Assembly: GCF_937873765.1 (NCBI RefSeq)
Contig: NZ_CALMZC010000027.1
Location: 1-60,915 of the forward strand
Source of the DNA: an uncultured Thiothrix sp.
GTDB lineage: Bacteria > Pseudomonadota > Gammaproteobacteria > Thiotrichales > Thiotrichaceae
Direction: 5' to 3'
Length of the DNA: 60,915 nucleotides
Below, in pieces: positions 60,912-60,915 of this stretch (its first letter is position 1; every line of letters starts with the position of its first letter). Under the pieces are notes generated by a model that was not told the origin of the DNA, did not search any database, and saw nothing but the letters and a program-made list of their open reading frames with translations. The position numbers and the translations under genes were made by a program.

Positions 60912-60915
60912 TGAC

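Overview
This 60.9 kb chromosomal segment looks gammaproteobacterial. The evidence is the EF-P/EpmA/EpmB module, a short Ugd, RluA, TcdA, NagZ, S-methyl-5'-thioinosine phosphorylase, YgfX, RecB and a feoABC operon. Moderate GC and the number of insertion sequences would suit a Thiothrix-like sulfur bacterium, but that placement is inference only. No rRNA, CRISPR array or prophage was seen.

Layout. 1-222: two tandem tRNA-Gly(GCC) genes on the minus strand behind a consensus promoter. 289-3153: two paralogous phosphoribosyltransferases, a small helical protein and an FAD-linked dehydrogenase. 3214-5816: the EF-P beta-lysylation system (epmB divergent from efp-epmA). 5873-9158: yajC-secD-secF with a terminator. 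9181-15345: two unknown proteins, pobA with a divergent AraC regulator, rluA, a voltage-gated ion channel and murB. 15404-17618: a two-component system behind a CpxP/Spy-like membrane protein, with a terminator hairpin in front of the regulator gene. 17650-24196: a defence-type island with two oppositely oriented toxin-antitoxin modules and a visibly more GC-rich Type III restriction-modification pair followed by a GIY-YIG/RAMA protein. 24399-30381: parE and an overlapping phosphatase, secreted proteins, tcdA, DUF2797 and YbjQ genes.

30489-35951 is the most unusual region. It is a six-gene minus-strand operon encoding an outer-membrane barrel with a C-terminal SdrD-B/carboxypeptidase-regulatory-like domain, three related exported subunits, a fourth exported protein and an Ig-like periplasmic chaperone. 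I read it as a divergent chaperone-usher-like surface fibre system whose members do not match the canonical families I know. 36174-39005 is a Fur-box-preceded feoABC operon. 39072-43024 holds a GMC oxidoreductase, nagZ, an MTA/MTI phosphorylase and ygfX. 43110-47820 holds a secreted repeat protein with a terminator-like leader, recB and a BetI-like regulator with an 18-bp palindromic operator. 47978-50861 holds two small Cys-rich ORFs, an ABC-2 exporter and a GFA-family protein.

50873-56352 is a graveyard: IS982, IS3 (IS51-like), IS1 and IS4 elements, all damaged. Between them lie remnants of an FGE/sulfatase-type protein, a NACHT NTPase, a DUF1343 (NamZ) protein, an SMR efflux pump and possibly a TIR-like domain. 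This looks like a dismantled NLR-like immune locus. 56491-60911 returns to ordinary genes: ugd, a DUF6174 lipoprotein and a large HEAT-repeat protein that runs off the window.
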